A stretch of 54,858 nucleotides of DNA from Azoarcus sp. (lineage in GTDB: Bacteria > Pseudomonadota > Gammaproteobacteria > Burkholderiales > Rhodocyclaceae). Made by a program: the position numbers and the translations under genes. The stretch is taken from positions 1 to 54,858 of the forward strand of contig JAIRXQ010000022.1 in NCBI GenBank assembly GCA_031268195.1, written 5' to 3'. Under the pieces are notes generated by a model that was not told where the DNA came from, made no database searches, and saw only the letters and a list, made by a program, of their open reading frames with translations. Shown here piece after piece: positions 1 through 13,120 of the stretch (position 1 is the first letter of the stretch; each line of letters begins with the position of its first letter).

Positions 1-2
1 AT

Positions 3-110
3 GGAGAACCCGGCGTTAAAACCCTCTGGATCGGCTTGCAGCGTGTCACTGACTTCGCTACAGGGCTGCGGTACGCACGCGAATCGGGAGGGCTGCTGAC
101 TTGTGGGTAA
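3..110 (+). pseudogene. 3' end of a probable IS4-family transposase (partial at window edge)
   Basis: Frame 3 is open from the window edge to a TAA at 108-110 and encodes about 35 residues. They include GVKTLWIGLQRVTDF, which resembles the C-terminal tail I associate with IS4-type DDE transposases (GxKTLWxGLQR...DF). Only the tail is in the window, so I cannot say whether the element is intact upstream. It directly abuts an effector-like fragment that starts in the same frame after the stop, which suggests the insertion sequence landed in or beside that gene. No terminal inverted repeat could be verified because the other end lies outside. The family call rests on one short motif and is moderate to weak. 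Confidence 0.45.
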
Positions 111-134
111 TCGGATGGGTTAGACCTTAACGAA

Positions 135-431
135 ATGAATTATAACCAATTTGCGGAAATAGCAAACTGCCTCCAACGTGATGTGTTTAATATAAGTGTC
201 GTTGCGAGACATCTCCGGAACATTATTGAGCACGACAAGCTTCCAGAACCTCTTTCCGACGAAAGCATCATTATCATAGGTGCCCGATATAACGGAGGAA
301 TGGACAATTCGGGATATATTACACTGGAGAACCTCAAGAACAAACCAAAAGCCATGGATTACGGCAGGGCTGTATTGCGTCGAATGCGAGGAGAAGGCCG
401 GTTCAGTAATTTCCGTAATCTTCTCTTCTGA
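135..431 (+). pseudogene. Fragment resembling the C-terminus of a lysozyme-like effector/endolysin
   Basis: This 98-codon frame encodes a soluble sequence with IIIIGARYNGG near residues 46-56 and DYGRAVLRRM near residues 75-84. These resemble the tail of lysozyme-like domains in secreted effectors and phage endolysins, where GARYNxG and a late YGxxxL(R/K) motif recur (from memory, not searched). It lacks the catalytic N-terminal part, has no clear ribosome-binding site, and the frame opens just after the transposase stop at 108-110. I therefore read it as a 5'-truncated remnant. Base composition is lower in GC than the housekeeping genes to the right. It could instead be a small intact gene of unknown function. 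The downstream membrane protein could be its former immunity partner, which is speculative. Confidence 0.35.
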
Positions 432-456
432 CCTCGGAAAAAAGGCGAACATTACA

Positions 457-888
457 ATGCTGTCTGTTTCAATTGGAACCGTTTTTATTCTTCTGATTGC
501 CGCGGTCGTTATACGGATATGGCAGCTGCGATGTCTGGGCGGAAACATCGGAGAACAGGATGCCAAAAGACGGGCTCTTACGCCGCGTAAGGTGTTCCGT
601 ATTACTGTTCATTGCGTCGTTCTGACCGGAATATTTTTCCTGTTATTAACACCAGATACCCCATATGACTGGATGTGCGGCGAAGAAGAATGGAACGGTA
701 CACCGTCTGCGTCTTGCTCTGTTCCAGACGATTCATCTGGTGATAGTGGTGTATTGTTCGCCGGTGTATTGTTGGCGATGATGATTGCGGTTCAACTGAT
801 TCTTGCGGCGCGGGCCAATAATGGAAGAGAAGTGGCACTGCCAGCTATTTTCATCGTTTTAGCGATATGTGCGTGGTGGGTGGCGTGA
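457..888 (+). CDS. Small polytopic membrane protein, unknown function
   Basis: Predicted 143-residue protein from the ATG at 457. The frame is open further upstream, but the extra 59 residues overlap the preceding frame and look non-coding. Four hydrophobic stretches are visible, at about residues 4-22, 50-64, 98-118 and 125-142. A basic cytoplasmic-type loop (residues 23-49) lies between the first two, and an acidic, cysteine-containing loop (about 65-97) between the second and third. I recognise no family. Its position right after an effector-like fragment, its size and its lower GC would fit a membrane immunity protein of a cell-wall-targeting effector, but nothing in the sequence proves that. 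Confidence 0.5.
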   Translation: MLSVSIGTVFILLIAAVVIRIWQLRCLGGNIGEQDAKRRALTPRKVFRITVHCVVLTGIFFLLLTPDTPYDWMCGEEEWNGTPSASCSVPDDSSGDSGVLFAGVLLAMMIAVQLILAARANNGREVALPAIFIVLAICAWWVA

Positions 889-978
889 TCGGATAACCTT
901 ATTGATGCGGATTGAACAGCCATTGACGCAGAACAGCCATTGGATGCAGGTTCGGAAGTGGTTATGTGGGTTCCATCT

Positions 979-1470
979 CTATACCGCCAGCGCCAGCCGC
1001 CTCGCCCCCACCACCAACCACACGCCAAGCACGCTTTGCGCCAGATAGATCGCGCTCGATACTCCATGCAGTATGGTGAATTTGTCGCGCGCGGCGCTCT
1101 CCATCACGTCCATCGAACCCACACCCGCCTTGAGCGCGACCATCTCCGCCTGGATCCCGAAGTAGCCCACCATCACGCAGGCGAGCATCGCAACGATCAC
1201 CCCGAAAAGTTTGTCGCGCAGAACCGCCCTGCCCCACCGCGCAGCCATGAAAGCGAGCAGGTAAACCGCCGTCCCCATGCCTGTCCATGCGATGACCGTG
1301 AAAAGCCGTCCGGCGATGTTGCCCGCCAGCATGCGGTCGTCGAGCATGGCGAAGAGCACGGGCGCGGCGAGATAGCCGACCGCCCACATGCCGCCAACCC
1401 AGAGCGTAATGAGCACGCGCGCGACAGCGCTGGCGAGGCACGATGTCGAGACGGGGCAGCGCTCAGACAT
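979..1470 (-). CDS. DUF4149 domain-containing membrane protein
   Basis: Predicted 163-residue integral membrane protein with four hydrophobic segments (about residues 14-38, 50-75, 84-106 and 137-160) and the conserved stretch [19 protein letters not shown]. This matches the DUF4149 (TMEM205-like) family of unknown function. The start codon overlaps the end of greA by 8 bases (ATGTCTGA), so the two are translationally coupled at the end of the carAB-greA transcription unit. This gene commonly follows greA in Betaproteobacteria and is usually followed by the divergent yhbY-rlmE-ftsH genes. Here those are absent and foreign-looking DNA begins within 100 bases of its stop. Function is unknown; a role in the cytoplasmic membrane is inferred from topology only. 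Confidence 0.85.
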   Translation of the reverse strand: MSERCPVSTSCLASAVARVLITLWVGGMWAVGYLAAPVLFAMLDDRMLAGNIAGRLFTVIAWTGMGTAVYLLAFMAARWGRAVLRDKLFGVIVAMLACVMVGYFGIQAEMVALKAGVGSMDVMESAARDKFTILHGVSSAIYLAQSVLGVWLVVGARRLALAV

Positions 1471-1939
1471 AGGCGACTTCGATGATTTCGAATTCGCGCA
1501 GGCCGCCGGGGGCTTGCACCTCGGCGATGTCGCCCGCGTATTTGCCGATCAGGGCGCGAGCGACCGGGGAGTTGACGGAAATCTTGCCGACTCTGATGTC
1601 GGCCTCGTCGTCGCCGACGATTTGGTAGGTGACATGGGCGCGGGAATCCGCATCCTCCAGCGTCACCGTGGAACCGAAAACGCAGCGGCCGTCGGCGTCG
1701 AGCAGTTTGGGGTCGATGATCTGGGCGTTGCCGAGTTTGCTTTCGACTTCGAGGATGCGGCCCTCGATGAAGCCCTGTCGCTCCTTGGCCGCGTCGTATT
1801 CGGCGTTTTCGGACAGGTCGCCGTGCGAGCGCGCCTCTGCGATGGCGGCGATTACGCTGGGACGCTCAACGGTTTTGAGGCGGTGCAATTCGGCGCGCAG
1901 TGCCTCCACGCCGACGATGGTCAAGGGAATTTTTTTCAT
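1463..1939 (-). CDS. greA: Transcription elongation factor GreA
   Basis: 158 residues, the usual GreA length. The N-terminal antiparallel coiled coil spans about residues 1-77, with the acidic tip motif [16 protein letters not shown] at 38-53. Asp41 and Glu44 are the residues that enter the RNA polymerase secondary channel and promote cleavage of backtracked RNA. The C-terminal FKBP-like domain (about 80-158) binds polymerase. The gene starts 4 bases after the carB stop and overlaps the DUF4149 gene by 8 bases, so it probably shares the carAB transcript. The carB-greA link is conserved in many Betaproteobacteria. No anomalies are seen. Confidence 0.97.
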   Translation of the reverse strand: MKKIPLTIVGVEALRAELHRLKTVERPSVIAAIAEARSHGDLSENAEYDAAKERQGFIEGRILEVESKLGNAQIIDPKLLDADGRCVFGSTVTLEDADSRAHVTYQIVGDDEADIRVGKISVNSPVARALIGKYAGDIAEVQAPGGLREFEIIEVAYV

Positions 1940-1943
1940 CGGT

Positions 1944-6331
<4,388 letters not shown>

Positions 6332-6435
6332 GGGAGAACTCCTGAACAGTTGAATGGGCGAGCGCCCACGCGGGCTCGCTCCATATGCGAAAAAACGGGA
6401 CGACCGATGGCCGATCCCGCTGATTTGTGGGCGCG

Positions 6436-6464
6436 ATTCTAGCGTTTCGGCGGCAGGCTGGCAA
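6436..6464 (-). promoter_or_regulatory. Probable sigma70 promoter of the carA-carB-greA operon
   Basis: On the minus strand, TTGCCA (6464-6459) and TAGAAT (6441-6436) are separated by exactly 17 bases, close to consensus at both hexamers. Transcription would start near 6430, giving a leader of about 100 bases before the carA GTG. The leader contains a GC-rich inverted repeat at about 6355-6385 (GCGAGCC...GGGCGCTCGC with a bulge), which could influence carA expression. I saw no recognisable ArgR box. Confidence 0.65.
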
Positions 6465-6627
6465 ACCCACAGGCGGAGAGCGGGTTTGCGGACGCTCCGC
6501 AGTGGCCTGGGCAACGGTGGGGCGATAAGGCGGGGAAGGACGAATGCTTCAATCGCACGCAGGAAAACAGACGCCGCGAGGCTTGAAAACGCACGGTGAA
6601 AATCCCGGCGGGCAGGCGCGGATCGAA

Positions 6628-7383
6628 TCAGGTGGCGTTCTTGTGCCGCCCGCGCCGCGCCAGATGTCGCCGCCAATCGGCAACTTCGGCGCTTTCCGGC
6701 GCGCAATCCAGGTAAGCCGCGAGCATGATTCCGGCGTCGTCTTCGCCCAAGCCGTGCGCACGGCGGAAAAACTGGTCGAGATCGCGGCAACGGTCGTAGC
6801 GGCCGAGCAGCAACGGGCGAACTTTTTCGAGGTCGATCAGGCAAGCCTCGAACGTGTCGCCGCCATCGCGCAAAAACACATGTTTGGGGTAAAAGCAGCC
6901 GTGGAGCATGCCTGCCGCGTGGAGGCGGCCGGCAAGTTTGCCGCAGGCCGCGAGCAGGCGGGCGCGTACGGGTTCGGGATGAGCCGGCCAATCGGGGAGC
7001 CAATGAGCCAGCGGCTGCCAGCCGTCGAGGGCGTGCGTGAGCAGGATGGCGCAATCGCCCATCCGTTCAAGCCGACGGCGGGCGAAGAACGCGGCGGTAA
7101 GCGCCGGAATGGCCAAGGATTCGAAACGGCGGATATTGCGGAATTCGCGGGCGAAGGTCGGTTCCCCGAACGGCGCGGTCAAGCTGCGCGTCCGGTGGTT
7201 GCACTGGCGTTTCAGGTAATAGCCGCGCCCGTCGAGATCGAGGCGGCAAACCGTGCTCCAGCCGCCCCGCCCGAGATTGGGCACATCGACGCGATCGAGC
7301 TGCGCCGCCCATAGCGCATCGAAACTGGCAAGGCCGTGGCGCGCCAGAATGGTACGGTCGGCAGGGGCGATGAAACCTTCCAC
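6628..7383 (-). CDS. WaaP/InaA-family lipopolysaccharide kinase-like protein
   Basis: 251 residues from a GTG start 12 bases after the dapB stop; no clear ribosome-binding site. The fold is a small protein-kinase-like domain: glycine-rich GRGGWSTV at 38-45, Lys58 as the ATP-binding lysine candidate, Glu80, [11 protein letters not shown] at 161-171 and LIDLEK at 182-187 with Asp184 in the DFG position. This matches the Kdo/WaaP and InaA group (PF06293). The aspartate expected in the HxD catalytic loop is Cys163. The InaA branch, as I recall, also lacks it, so phosphotransfer activity is uncertain. Related proteins phosphorylate LPS core sugars or respond to weak acids. Its neighbour dapB gives no functional hint. 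Confidence 0.75.
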   Translation of the reverse strand: MEGFIAPADRTILARHGLASFDALWAAQLDRVDVPNLGRGGWSTVCRLDLDGRGYYLKRQCNHRTRSLTAPFGEPTFAREFRNIRRFESLAIPALTAAFFARRRLERMGDCAILLTHALDGWQPLAHWLPDWPAHPEPVRARLLAACGKLAGRLHAAGMLHGCFYPKHVFLRDGGDTFEACLIDLEKVRPLLLGRYDRCRDLDQFFRRAHGLGEDDAGIMLAAYLDCAPESAEVADWRRHLARRGRHKNAT

Positions 7384-7395
7384 GCGGACGGCGGT

Positions 7396-8208
7396 TCAGC
7401 GCAACCCGAGCACGTCCTGCATGTCGAACAGGCCCGGTGCACCGCGGGCGGCGAGGAAACGCACCGCCCGCAACGCGCCGAGCGCATACGGCATGCGGCT
7501 GCCGGCTTTGTGGGTGATTTCGATGCACTCTCCAATGCCCGCGAACAGCACGGTATGCTCACCCACGATATCGCCGCCGCGAATGGCGTGAAATGCGATG
7601 CTCTGGCTGTCGCGCTCGCCAGTGACACCTTCGCGCCCGTAGATCGCGCATTGTTTGAGGTCGCGCCCAAGCGCCTGCGCGAGCACTTCGCCCATGCGCA
7701 GCGCAGTGCCGGAAGGCGCATCGACCTTGAAGCGGTGATGCGCCTCGATGACTTCCACATCGTAGCCTTCGGAGAGAATGCGCGCCGCCACATCGAGCAG
7801 GCGGAACACGGCATTGACGCCCACCGCCATGTTGGGCGCGAAAACGATGGGAACGACGCGCGCCGCCTCGGCAATTTCGGCCTTGCTCGCGGCATCGAAC
7901 CCGGTGGTGCCGATCACGGCGGCTTTGCCCAATCGCACCACATGCGCCAGATGCGCGATCGTGCCTTCGGGCCGTGTAAAGTCGATGAGGCAATCGGCGG
8001 CGGCGATGGCAGCGGCGGCGTCACTCGTGATCGTGACGCCGGTGACCACACCCGCGGCCGCTCCCGCGTCGCGCCCGATGACGGGCGAACCGGGCCGGTC
8101 GAACGCCGCCGCGAGGCGCACCCCCTCGCCGGCATGCGCCGCTTCGATCAACATTTCGCCCATGCGCCCGGACGCACCGGCGACCGCCACCCGAATCGGA
8201 GTCGTCAT
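7396..8208 (-). CDS. dapB: 4-hydroxy-tetrahydrodipicolinate reductase
   Basis: 270 residues from the ATG at 8208. The frame is open further upstream but runs through bamE sequence. DapB reduces hydroxytetrahydrodipicolinate with NAD(P)H on the way to diaminopimelate and lysine. The N-terminal Rossmann motif is VAGASGRMG (about 9-17), with GTTGF at 100-104. The catalytic/substrate-binding segment [16 protein letters not shown] has His157, His158 and Lys161 plus the PSGTA loop. The gene sits 25 bases downstream of bamE on the same strand and 12 bases upstream of the InaA-like gene, so the three may be cotranscribed. Confidence 0.97.
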   Translation of the reverse strand: MTTPIRVAVAGASGRMGEMLIEAAHAGEGVRLAAAFDRPGSPVIGRDAGAAAGVVTGVTITSDAAAAIAAADCLIDFTRPEGTIAHLAHVVRLGKAAVIGTTGFDAASKAEIAEAARVVPIVFAPNMAVGVNAVFRLLDVAARILSEGYDVEVIEAHHRFKVDAPSGTALRMGEVLAQALGRDLKQCAIYGREGVTGERDSQSIAFHAIRGGDIVGEHTVLFAGIGECIEITHKAGSRMPYALGALRAVRFLAARGAPGLFDMQDVLGLR

Positions 8209-8233
8209 GATTGCCTGTCCCGAAAAAACGAAG

Positions 8234-8656
8234 TTAGTCTTTGACCTTCGGCACTTCGATGACGCGGGGCAGGTTCTGTGTCGCCGCCTCCCCCTTGAGC
8301 TCGCCCATGTCGCCTTCGATACGCTCGAACAGGCCGTCAATGAAAAAAACCGAAATCGTGCGCTGCTGCACATCGCCATGACCGGACTTGAAGCGATAGA
8401 TGTAATCCCAACGGTCGGTACGGAACACATCGACCACGAGCGGCGAGCCGAGCACGAAGCGCACCTGATCGCGCGTCATGCCGGGTTTGAGTTGCGCCAG
8501 CATGATCTGATTGACGAAATTGCCCTGCCGCACATCGATGCGGTAAGGCGCGAAAAACGAGCACGCGGACAGCAAAACGGCGGTGACGACAGTGACGGCG
8601 GCCGCGCGCATGGGTGCGGAGAAGCGAATGGGCGCGGAGAAAAACGGGAAATGCAT
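8234..8656 (-). CDS. bamE: Outer-membrane assembly lipoprotein BamE (SmpA/OmlA)
   Basis: 140 residues. A hydrophobic lipoprotein signal ends in the lipobox LLSAC with Cys32 as the lipidated residue. The mature part has the BamE core: [19 protein letters not shown], then QVRFVLGSP and a WDYIYRF strand. BamE belongs to the beta-barrel assembly machine in the outer membrane. The start at 8656 is one choice; an internal ATG at residue 16 would still leave a complete signal peptide, and neither has a strong ribosome-binding site. It is transcribed divergently from fur across about 80 bases, an arrangement common in Beta- and Gammaproteobacteria. Confidence 0.92.
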   Translation of the reverse strand: MHFPFFSAPIRFSAPMRAAAVTVVTAVLLSACSFFAPYRIDVRQGNFVNQIMLAQLKPGMTRDQVRFVLGSPLVVDVFRTDRWDYIYRFKSGHGDVQQRTISVFFIDGLFERIEGDMGELKGEAATQNLPRVIEVPKVKD

Positions 8657-8737
8657 GGGAAAGAGCCTTTGCCGGTTCTCAGTGAAGGTCGAAGAATATA
8701 ACATAGCACCACTAACAGCACGGCCACCGATTCGACC

Positions 8738-9229
8738 ATGGCAGATAACTCCCTCAGTCTCAAAAGCATTGGCCTCAAAGCCACCCATCCTCGCCTCAAG
8801 ATCCTCGAACTGTTCCAGACCACCGAACAGCAGCATCTTGCCGCCGAGGACGTCTATCGCCTGTTGATCGAAGAAGACATGGACATCGGCTTGGCGACCG
8901 TCTATCGCGTACTCACGCAGTTCGAGCAGGCGGGCCTGCTGGAGCGCCACTTTTTCGAGAACGGCAAGGCGGTGTTCGAACTGAACAAGGGTGAGCACCA
9001 CGACCATCTGGTGTGCCTGCAATGCGGCCGCGTCGAGGAGTTCTACGACGCCGAAATCGAACGCCGCCAGAACGCCATCGCCAAGAAGCGCGGCTTCGCC
9101 ATCAAAGATCACGCGCTCTATCTTTACGCCGATTGCCTGCGCAAGAACTGTCCGCACCGAAATAGCCATCAGCGCGATTTGATACACGCCTCCGCGGCGG
9201 GCGTGTCCTACGACGACGAACCCGCTTGA
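8738..9229 (+). CDS. fur: Ferric uptake regulator Fur
   Basis: 163 residues, the typical Fur length. The winged-helix DNA-binding domain (about 1-83) contains the recognition helix segment [15 protein letters not shown] near residue 52. The metal-binding region follows with GEHHDHLVC at 85-93, a CxxC at Cys93/Cys96 and a second pair at Cys133/Cys138. With Fe(II) it represses iron-uptake genes. The bamE-fur intergenic region contains a TATAAC hexamer near 8697-8702 that may be the fur -10. I did not find a convincing Fur box there. Confidence 0.96.
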   Translation: MADNSLSLKSIGLKATHPRLKILELFQTTEQQHLAAEDVYRLLIEEDMDIGLATVYRVLTQFEQAGLLERHFFENGKAVFELNKGEHHDHLVCLQCGRVEEFYDAEIERRQNAIAKKRGFAIKDHALYLYADCLRKNCPHRNSHQRDLIHASAAGVSYDDEPA

Positions 9230-9310
9230 GCGCTTCCGGTTCCAGCGCCTGCCCATCATTCCTGGAAAGCGGCGCACCCCGTTTGCGCGTCCGACGACCG
9301 TCCCAATAGG

Positions 9311-9377
9311 TTCGGCGTGCGAGTGGAGCCCGGCGTGCGAGGGGGGCTCGGCATGCGCAGGGAGCTCGGCGCGCGAA
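9311..9377. repeat. Degenerate 18-bp tandem repeat between fur and recN
   Basis: Three consecutive 18-base units at 9324-9341, 9342-9359 and 9360-9377 share the pattern gggagctcggcgtgcgag with a few substitutions each. A partial unit (ttcggcgtgcgag) precedes them at 9311-9323. They lie in the roughly 200-base gap between the convergent genes fur and recN, which otherwise shows no open gene. Function unknown; possibly slippage-generated low-complexity DNA. Confidence 0.6.
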
Positions 9378-9432
9378 TGCGCGGGCGGCCCTCCCCGGTT
9401 GCATCAAGGATCAGCGCGGGATCGATGCGGAA

Positions 9433-11094
9433 TCAGCTCGCCCGCCACTTCAGCATCTCCGCCGCGTGCTTGCGTGTCGTCTCGGTGATATTCAGCCCGC
9501 CCAGCATACGGGCGATCTCCTCGATACGGGCGGCTTCGTCCAGCGGCGCGACGGTGCTCAGGGTTTGGCCAGCGTGGGTTTCCTTGGCAATCTGCCATTG
9601 CCAGTCGGCGCAGGCGGCGACTTGTGGCAGATGGGTCACGCACAGCACTTGCCGGTCTTTGCCAAGGCGATGCAGCAATTGACCGACGATTTCCGCAACC
9701 CGGCCGCCGATGCCGACGTCGACTTCGTCAAAGATCAGCGTGGGCGTGGCGGAATCACGGCTGGTCATCACCTGAATGGCGAGGCCGATGCGGGAGAGTT
9801 CGCCGCCGGAGGCGACTTTGGCGAGGCCGCGCAGCACCTGTCCCTGATTGGCGGCGACCCGGAATTCGACCGCTTCGTTGCCGTGCGCGGACGGCTCGCC
9901 GGGCATCAGGGCCGCCTCGAATCGGCCTCCTGCCATCGCCAGCGATTGCATGGCTTCGGTGATGTCGGCGGAGAGCGCCGCCGCCGCCGCGCGACGAGCC
10001 TCCGTAAGGCGCACGGCAGCGGTGGCATAGGCTTCCCGCGCCGTGTGTTCGGCGGCAGCGAGGCCCACGGGGTCAGCGCTCGCTTCGAGCGCATCGAGCC
10101 GCGTGCGCCAGTCGACGGCGAGCGCGGGCAAATCTTCCGGCGCAACGTGGTGTTTGCGCGCCATGTCCATCACGGCGGCAATGCGGCGTTCGATCTCGGC
10201 CAAGCGTTGCGGGTCGAGGTCGAGCCGGTCGCGGTAGCGGCGCAGGGCGTGGACGGCCTCGTCGGTCTGGATCGCCGCCGCGTCGATGAGTTCGCACACC
10301 TCGGCAAGCGCCGGGTCGATAGCCGCCATCGCTGCCAAGCGGTTGGCGCAATGGCCAAGAACGGCGCGCACCGCCTGCTCGCCTTCGCCAAGACTGTCGA
10401 GCATCTCCTCCGTGCCGCTCACCAGATCGGCGGCATGCGCCAGTCGTCCGTGTTCGGTTTCGATCTCGCGCCACTCGCCAGCCTCGAACGCGAGCTCGTC
10501 CAGCTCCCCGAGCTGCCAGCCGAGCAGTTCGCGTTCGCGCGCCGAAGCCGCCGTGTCGCGTTCCGCTGCTTGTCGCAGTGCGAGCAGGCGTTGCCATTCG
10601 CGCCAGTGCGCGGCCACTTCCGCCGCAAGGCCACCCGCGCCCGCATGGGTGTCGAGCAGCGCGCGTTGCGTTTCGGCGCGCAGCAGGGCGTGATGGGCGT
10701 GCTGGCCGTGAATGTCGGCCAGCCATTGCCCCATCGTGCGCAATTGCGCCTGCGTGACCGGCGTGCCGTTGATCCACGCCTTGCCGCGCCCGCTGGCATC
10801 GACCACGCGGCGCAGGATGAGCGCGCCCTCGTCGGCATCCAATTCCTGTTCGGAGAGCCACGCGGCCAGCGCTTCGCCCGACGGCAGATCGAATTCGGCC
10901 ACGATGTCGGCCTTATCGCACCCCATGCGCACCACGCTGGCCTCGGCGCGCTCGCCCAGCGCAAGGCTCAGGGCATCGAGCATGATCGACTTGCCCGCGC
11001 CAGTCTCGCCGGTGAGCGCGCCGAATCCGGCACTGAAATCGAGTTCGAGCCGCTCGACGATGACGAAATCGCGGATGGAAAGACGCCGAAGCAT
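9433..11094 (-). CDS. recN: DNA repair protein RecN
   Basis: 553 residues, the normal size for this SMC-like ATPase of recombinational double-strand-break repair. The N-terminus has the Walker A motif GETGAGKS at 29-36 following the typical start MLRRLSIRDFVIVE. A long alpha-helical coiled-coil centre (about 150-360) separates it from the C-terminal ATPase half, where the signature region KVASGGELSRIGLAIQ and Walker B LIFDEVDVGIGG are intact. It is cotranscribed with nadK, 16 bases upstream; the nadK-recN pair is conserved. The reading frame is uninterrupted. Confidence 0.97.
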   Translation of the reverse strand: MLRRLSIRDFVIVERLELDFSAGFGALTGETGAGKSIMLDALSLALGERAEASVVRMGCDKADIVAEFDLPSGEALAAWLSEQELDADEGALILRRVVDASGRGKAWINGTPVTQAQLRTMGQWLADIHGQHAHHALLRAETQRALLDTHAGAGGLAAEVAAHWREWQRLLALRQAAERDTAASARERELLGWQLGELDELAFEAGEWREIETEHGRLAHAADLVSGTEEMLDSLGEGEQAVRAVLGHCANRLAAMAAIDPALAEVCELIDAAAIQTDEAVHALRRYRDRLDLDPQRLAEIERRIAAVMDMARKHHVAPEDLPALAVDWRTRLDALEASADPVGLAAAEHTAREAYATAAVRLTEARRAAAAALSADITEAMQSLAMAGGRFEAALMPGEPSAHGNEAVEFRVAANQGQVLRGLAKVASGGELSRIGLAIQVMTSRDSATPTLIFDEVDVGIGGRVAEIVGQLLHRLGKDRQVLCVTHLPQVAACADWQWQIAKETHAGQTLSTVAPLDEAARIEEIARMLGGLNITETTRKHAAEMLKWRAS

Positions 11095-11110
11095 GATGGT
11101 CGCGGGGCGA

Positions 11111-11998
11111 TCAGGAGCGCGGCATACCGGCGCTCCAATGGAGTTTTTCGCGCAGCATGGCGAAATAGCTGTGCCCTTCCGGGTGCAGCAGCCGCACTTC
11201 CATGGGCGAGCGCACGATGCATAAAGTGTCGCCCGCGCTCACGTCGCAGAAAGCCACACCATCGAAGTGGATACGCGCATCGTGTGGCGGCTTGAGCACG
11301 ATTTCGATGCGCGCGCTGTCGGGCAATGTCACCGGGCGCGCGGTGAGCGCGTGCGGACACAGCGGCACGAGCGCGATGCCGCCGACGCCCGGATGCAGGA
11401 TGGGGCCGTTGGCCGCCATCGCGTAGGCAGTGGAGCCGGTGGGCGTCGCGACGATCATGCCGTCGGAGCGCAGGGAGTAGACGAATTCGCCATCGACCAG
11501 CAACTCGAATTCGATCATGCGGCCAAGACTGCCGCGATTGACCACCACATCGTTCAGGGCCAGCGTCTGAAAAATGCGCTCGCCGCCGCGAGCCACTTCA
11601 GCGTGAAGCATGAACCGCGACTCGGCCCGGTAGTGCCCATCGAGAATCTCGCCCAACTGACGGCGCGCATGGACGCGCGACAAATCGGTGAGAAAACCGA
11701 GACGGCCCAGATTGATTCCGACCAACGGCACGGAGCGTTCCGCCAGCATGCGCGCGGCGTTGAGCAAGGTGCCATCGCCGCCGACCACCACGGCGAGCTC
11801 GGCCTTGTCCGCGATTTCCCCATAAGTGACGGTCGTGAAGTCGTCCGCCACCTTGCCTATCGCGGCGGCAGTGCCTTGTTCGATCCACGGATCGATTCCG
11901 CGCGCGCGCAGATAACGCGCCAAGTCAAGCACCGTTTCGGTACCGTCCGCGCTCTGGAATTTGCCGATCAGGGAGATTTTGTCGAGTTTTCGCGCCAT
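11111..11998 (-). CDS. nadK: NAD kinase
   Basis: 295 residues, normal for the bacterial enzyme that phosphorylates NAD to NADP in the cytosol. Signature motifs are present: [11 protein letters not shown] at 73-83 (catalytic GGDGT), [11 protein letters not shown], and the second domain motif [16 protein letters not shown]. It is transcribed divergently from hrcA, with about 77 bases between start codons, and runs into recN. No anomalies. Confidence 0.97.
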   Translation of the reverse strand: MARKLDKISLIGKFQSADGTETVLDLARYLRARGIDPWIEQGTAAAIGKVADDFTTVTYGEIADKAELAVVVGGDGTLLNAARMLAERSVPLVGINLGRLGFLTDLSRVHARRQLGEILDGHYRAESRFMLHAEVARGGERIFQTLALNDVVVNRGSLGRMIEFELLVDGEFVYSLRSDGMIVATPTGSTAYAMAANGPILHPGVGGIALVPLCPHALTARPVTLPDSARIEIVLKPPHDARIHFDGVAFCDVSAGDTLCIVRSPMEVRLLHPEGHSYFAMLREKLHWSAGMPRS

Positions 11999-12075
11999 GG
12001 CGAGCGATTAAACCACAACCATCGATATCCTGCGCATCGGTGGCGACCCTAAAGAGGCTGCTAGAATCAGTATCC

Positions 12076-13119
12076 ATGCCCGAGTTCGCCATGCACCCGC
12101 TCGACACCCGCTCCCGTATCCTGCTCAAAACGCTGATCGAACGCTACATCACCGACGGCCAGCCGGTCGGCTCGCGCGCGCTGTCGCGCTCGTCGGGGCT
12201 CGAACTCTCCCCGGCCACGGTGCGCAACGTGATGAGCGATCTGGAGGAGATGGGCTACATCGCCAGCCCGCACACCTCGGCGGGGCGGGTGCCAACGGCG
12301 CTCGGCTACCGCTTTTTCGTCGACACCCTGCTGACCGTACAGCCGATGGCGAGCGGGCGCGTACAGGAATTGCAGACCCAGTTCCGCCCCGACCAACCGC
12401 AGCGGCTCATCAATTCCGCCTCGCACCTGCTCTCGAAACTGACCCGTTTCGCGGGCGTGGTGGTCGCGCCGCACCGCGGAACCACGCTCATCCGCCAGAT
12501 CGAATTCGTCGGGCTGGCCGAAAACCGCATCCTGCTCATCATCGTCACCACCGACGGCGACGTGCAAAACCGCATCCTGCTCACACGCCGCGCATACTCG
12601 GCGGCGGAACTGGCCACCGCCGCCAGCTGCCTGAACGAGCACTACGCGGGGCTGGCCTTCGATGAAATCCGCCTGCGCGTACAGGCCGAGCTGCGCCAGT
12701 TGCACAGCGACATGAGCGAACTCATGACCGCCGCCGTCGAAGCCGGTTCCGCCGCCGCCGAGGAAACGGCGGCCGAATACGTGATCTCCGGCGAAACCAA
12801 CCTGCTCGACGTGGAAGACTTGTCTTCCAACATGGCGCGCCTGCGCGAGCTGTTCCGCCTGTTCGAGCAACGCACCGGCCTGATGCAGCTGCTCGACGTC
12901 TCCCGCCACGCCGAGGGCGTGCAGATTTTCATCGGCCACGAATCGGGACTCTCTCAACTCGACGGTTGCAGCGTCGTGACCGCCCCCTACGAGCTCGACG
13001 GCCACATCGTCGGCTCCGTCGGCGTCATCGGTCCCACGCGCATGGCCTACGACCGCGTGATTCCCATCGTCGATATCACCGCACGTCTGCTCTCCAACGC
13101 ACTCTCCAGCAATACCTGA
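12076..13119 (+). CDS. hrcA: Heat-inducible transcription repressor HrcA
   Basis: About 347 residues from the ATG at 12076. The frame is open to 12040, and a second ATG at 12091 ([12 protein letters not shown]) matches the start used by many homologues, so the exact start is uncertain. HrcA binds CIRCE operators upstream of groESL/dnaK. The N-terminal winged helix includes [11 protein letters not shown] and [19 protein letters not shown], followed by [11 protein letters not shown] and the C-terminal GAF-like domain with [22 protein letters not shown] -10-like hexamer at 12062-12067 would place the transcript start almost on the first ATG, favouring 12091 or leaderless translation. hemH follows one base after the stop. 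Confidence 0.95.
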   Translation: MPEFAMHPLDTRSRILLKTLIERYITDGQPVGSRALSRSSGLELSPATVRNVMSDLEEMGYIASPHTSAGRVPTALGYRFFVDTLLTVQPMASGRVQELQTQFRPDQPQRLINSASHLLSKLTRFAGVVVAPHRGTTLIRQIEFVGLAENRILLIIVTTDGDVQNRILLTRRAYSAAELATAASCLNEHYAGLAFDEIRLRVQAELRQLHSDMSELMTAAVEAGSAAAEETAAEYVISGETNLLDVEDLSSNMARLRELFRLFEQRTGLMQLLDVSRHAEGVQIFIGHESGLSQLDGCSVVTAPYELDGHIVGSVGVIGPTRMAYDRVIPIVDITARLLSNALSSNT

Positions 13120-13120
13120 C

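Noticed and set aside
940-1485. Plus-strand frame of 181 codons opposite the DUF4149 gene
   Set aside because: Arg/His/Pro-rich, no recognisable motif; the opposite strand encodes a clear membrane protein coupled to greA.
8657-8737. Possible Fur box between bamE and fur
   Set aside because: No stretch close to the 19-bp Fur palindrome could be seen; only a TATAAC hexamer stands out.
9466-11295. Plus-strand frame of 609 codons
   Set aside because: Antisense to recN and nadK, both of which have full catalytic motifs.
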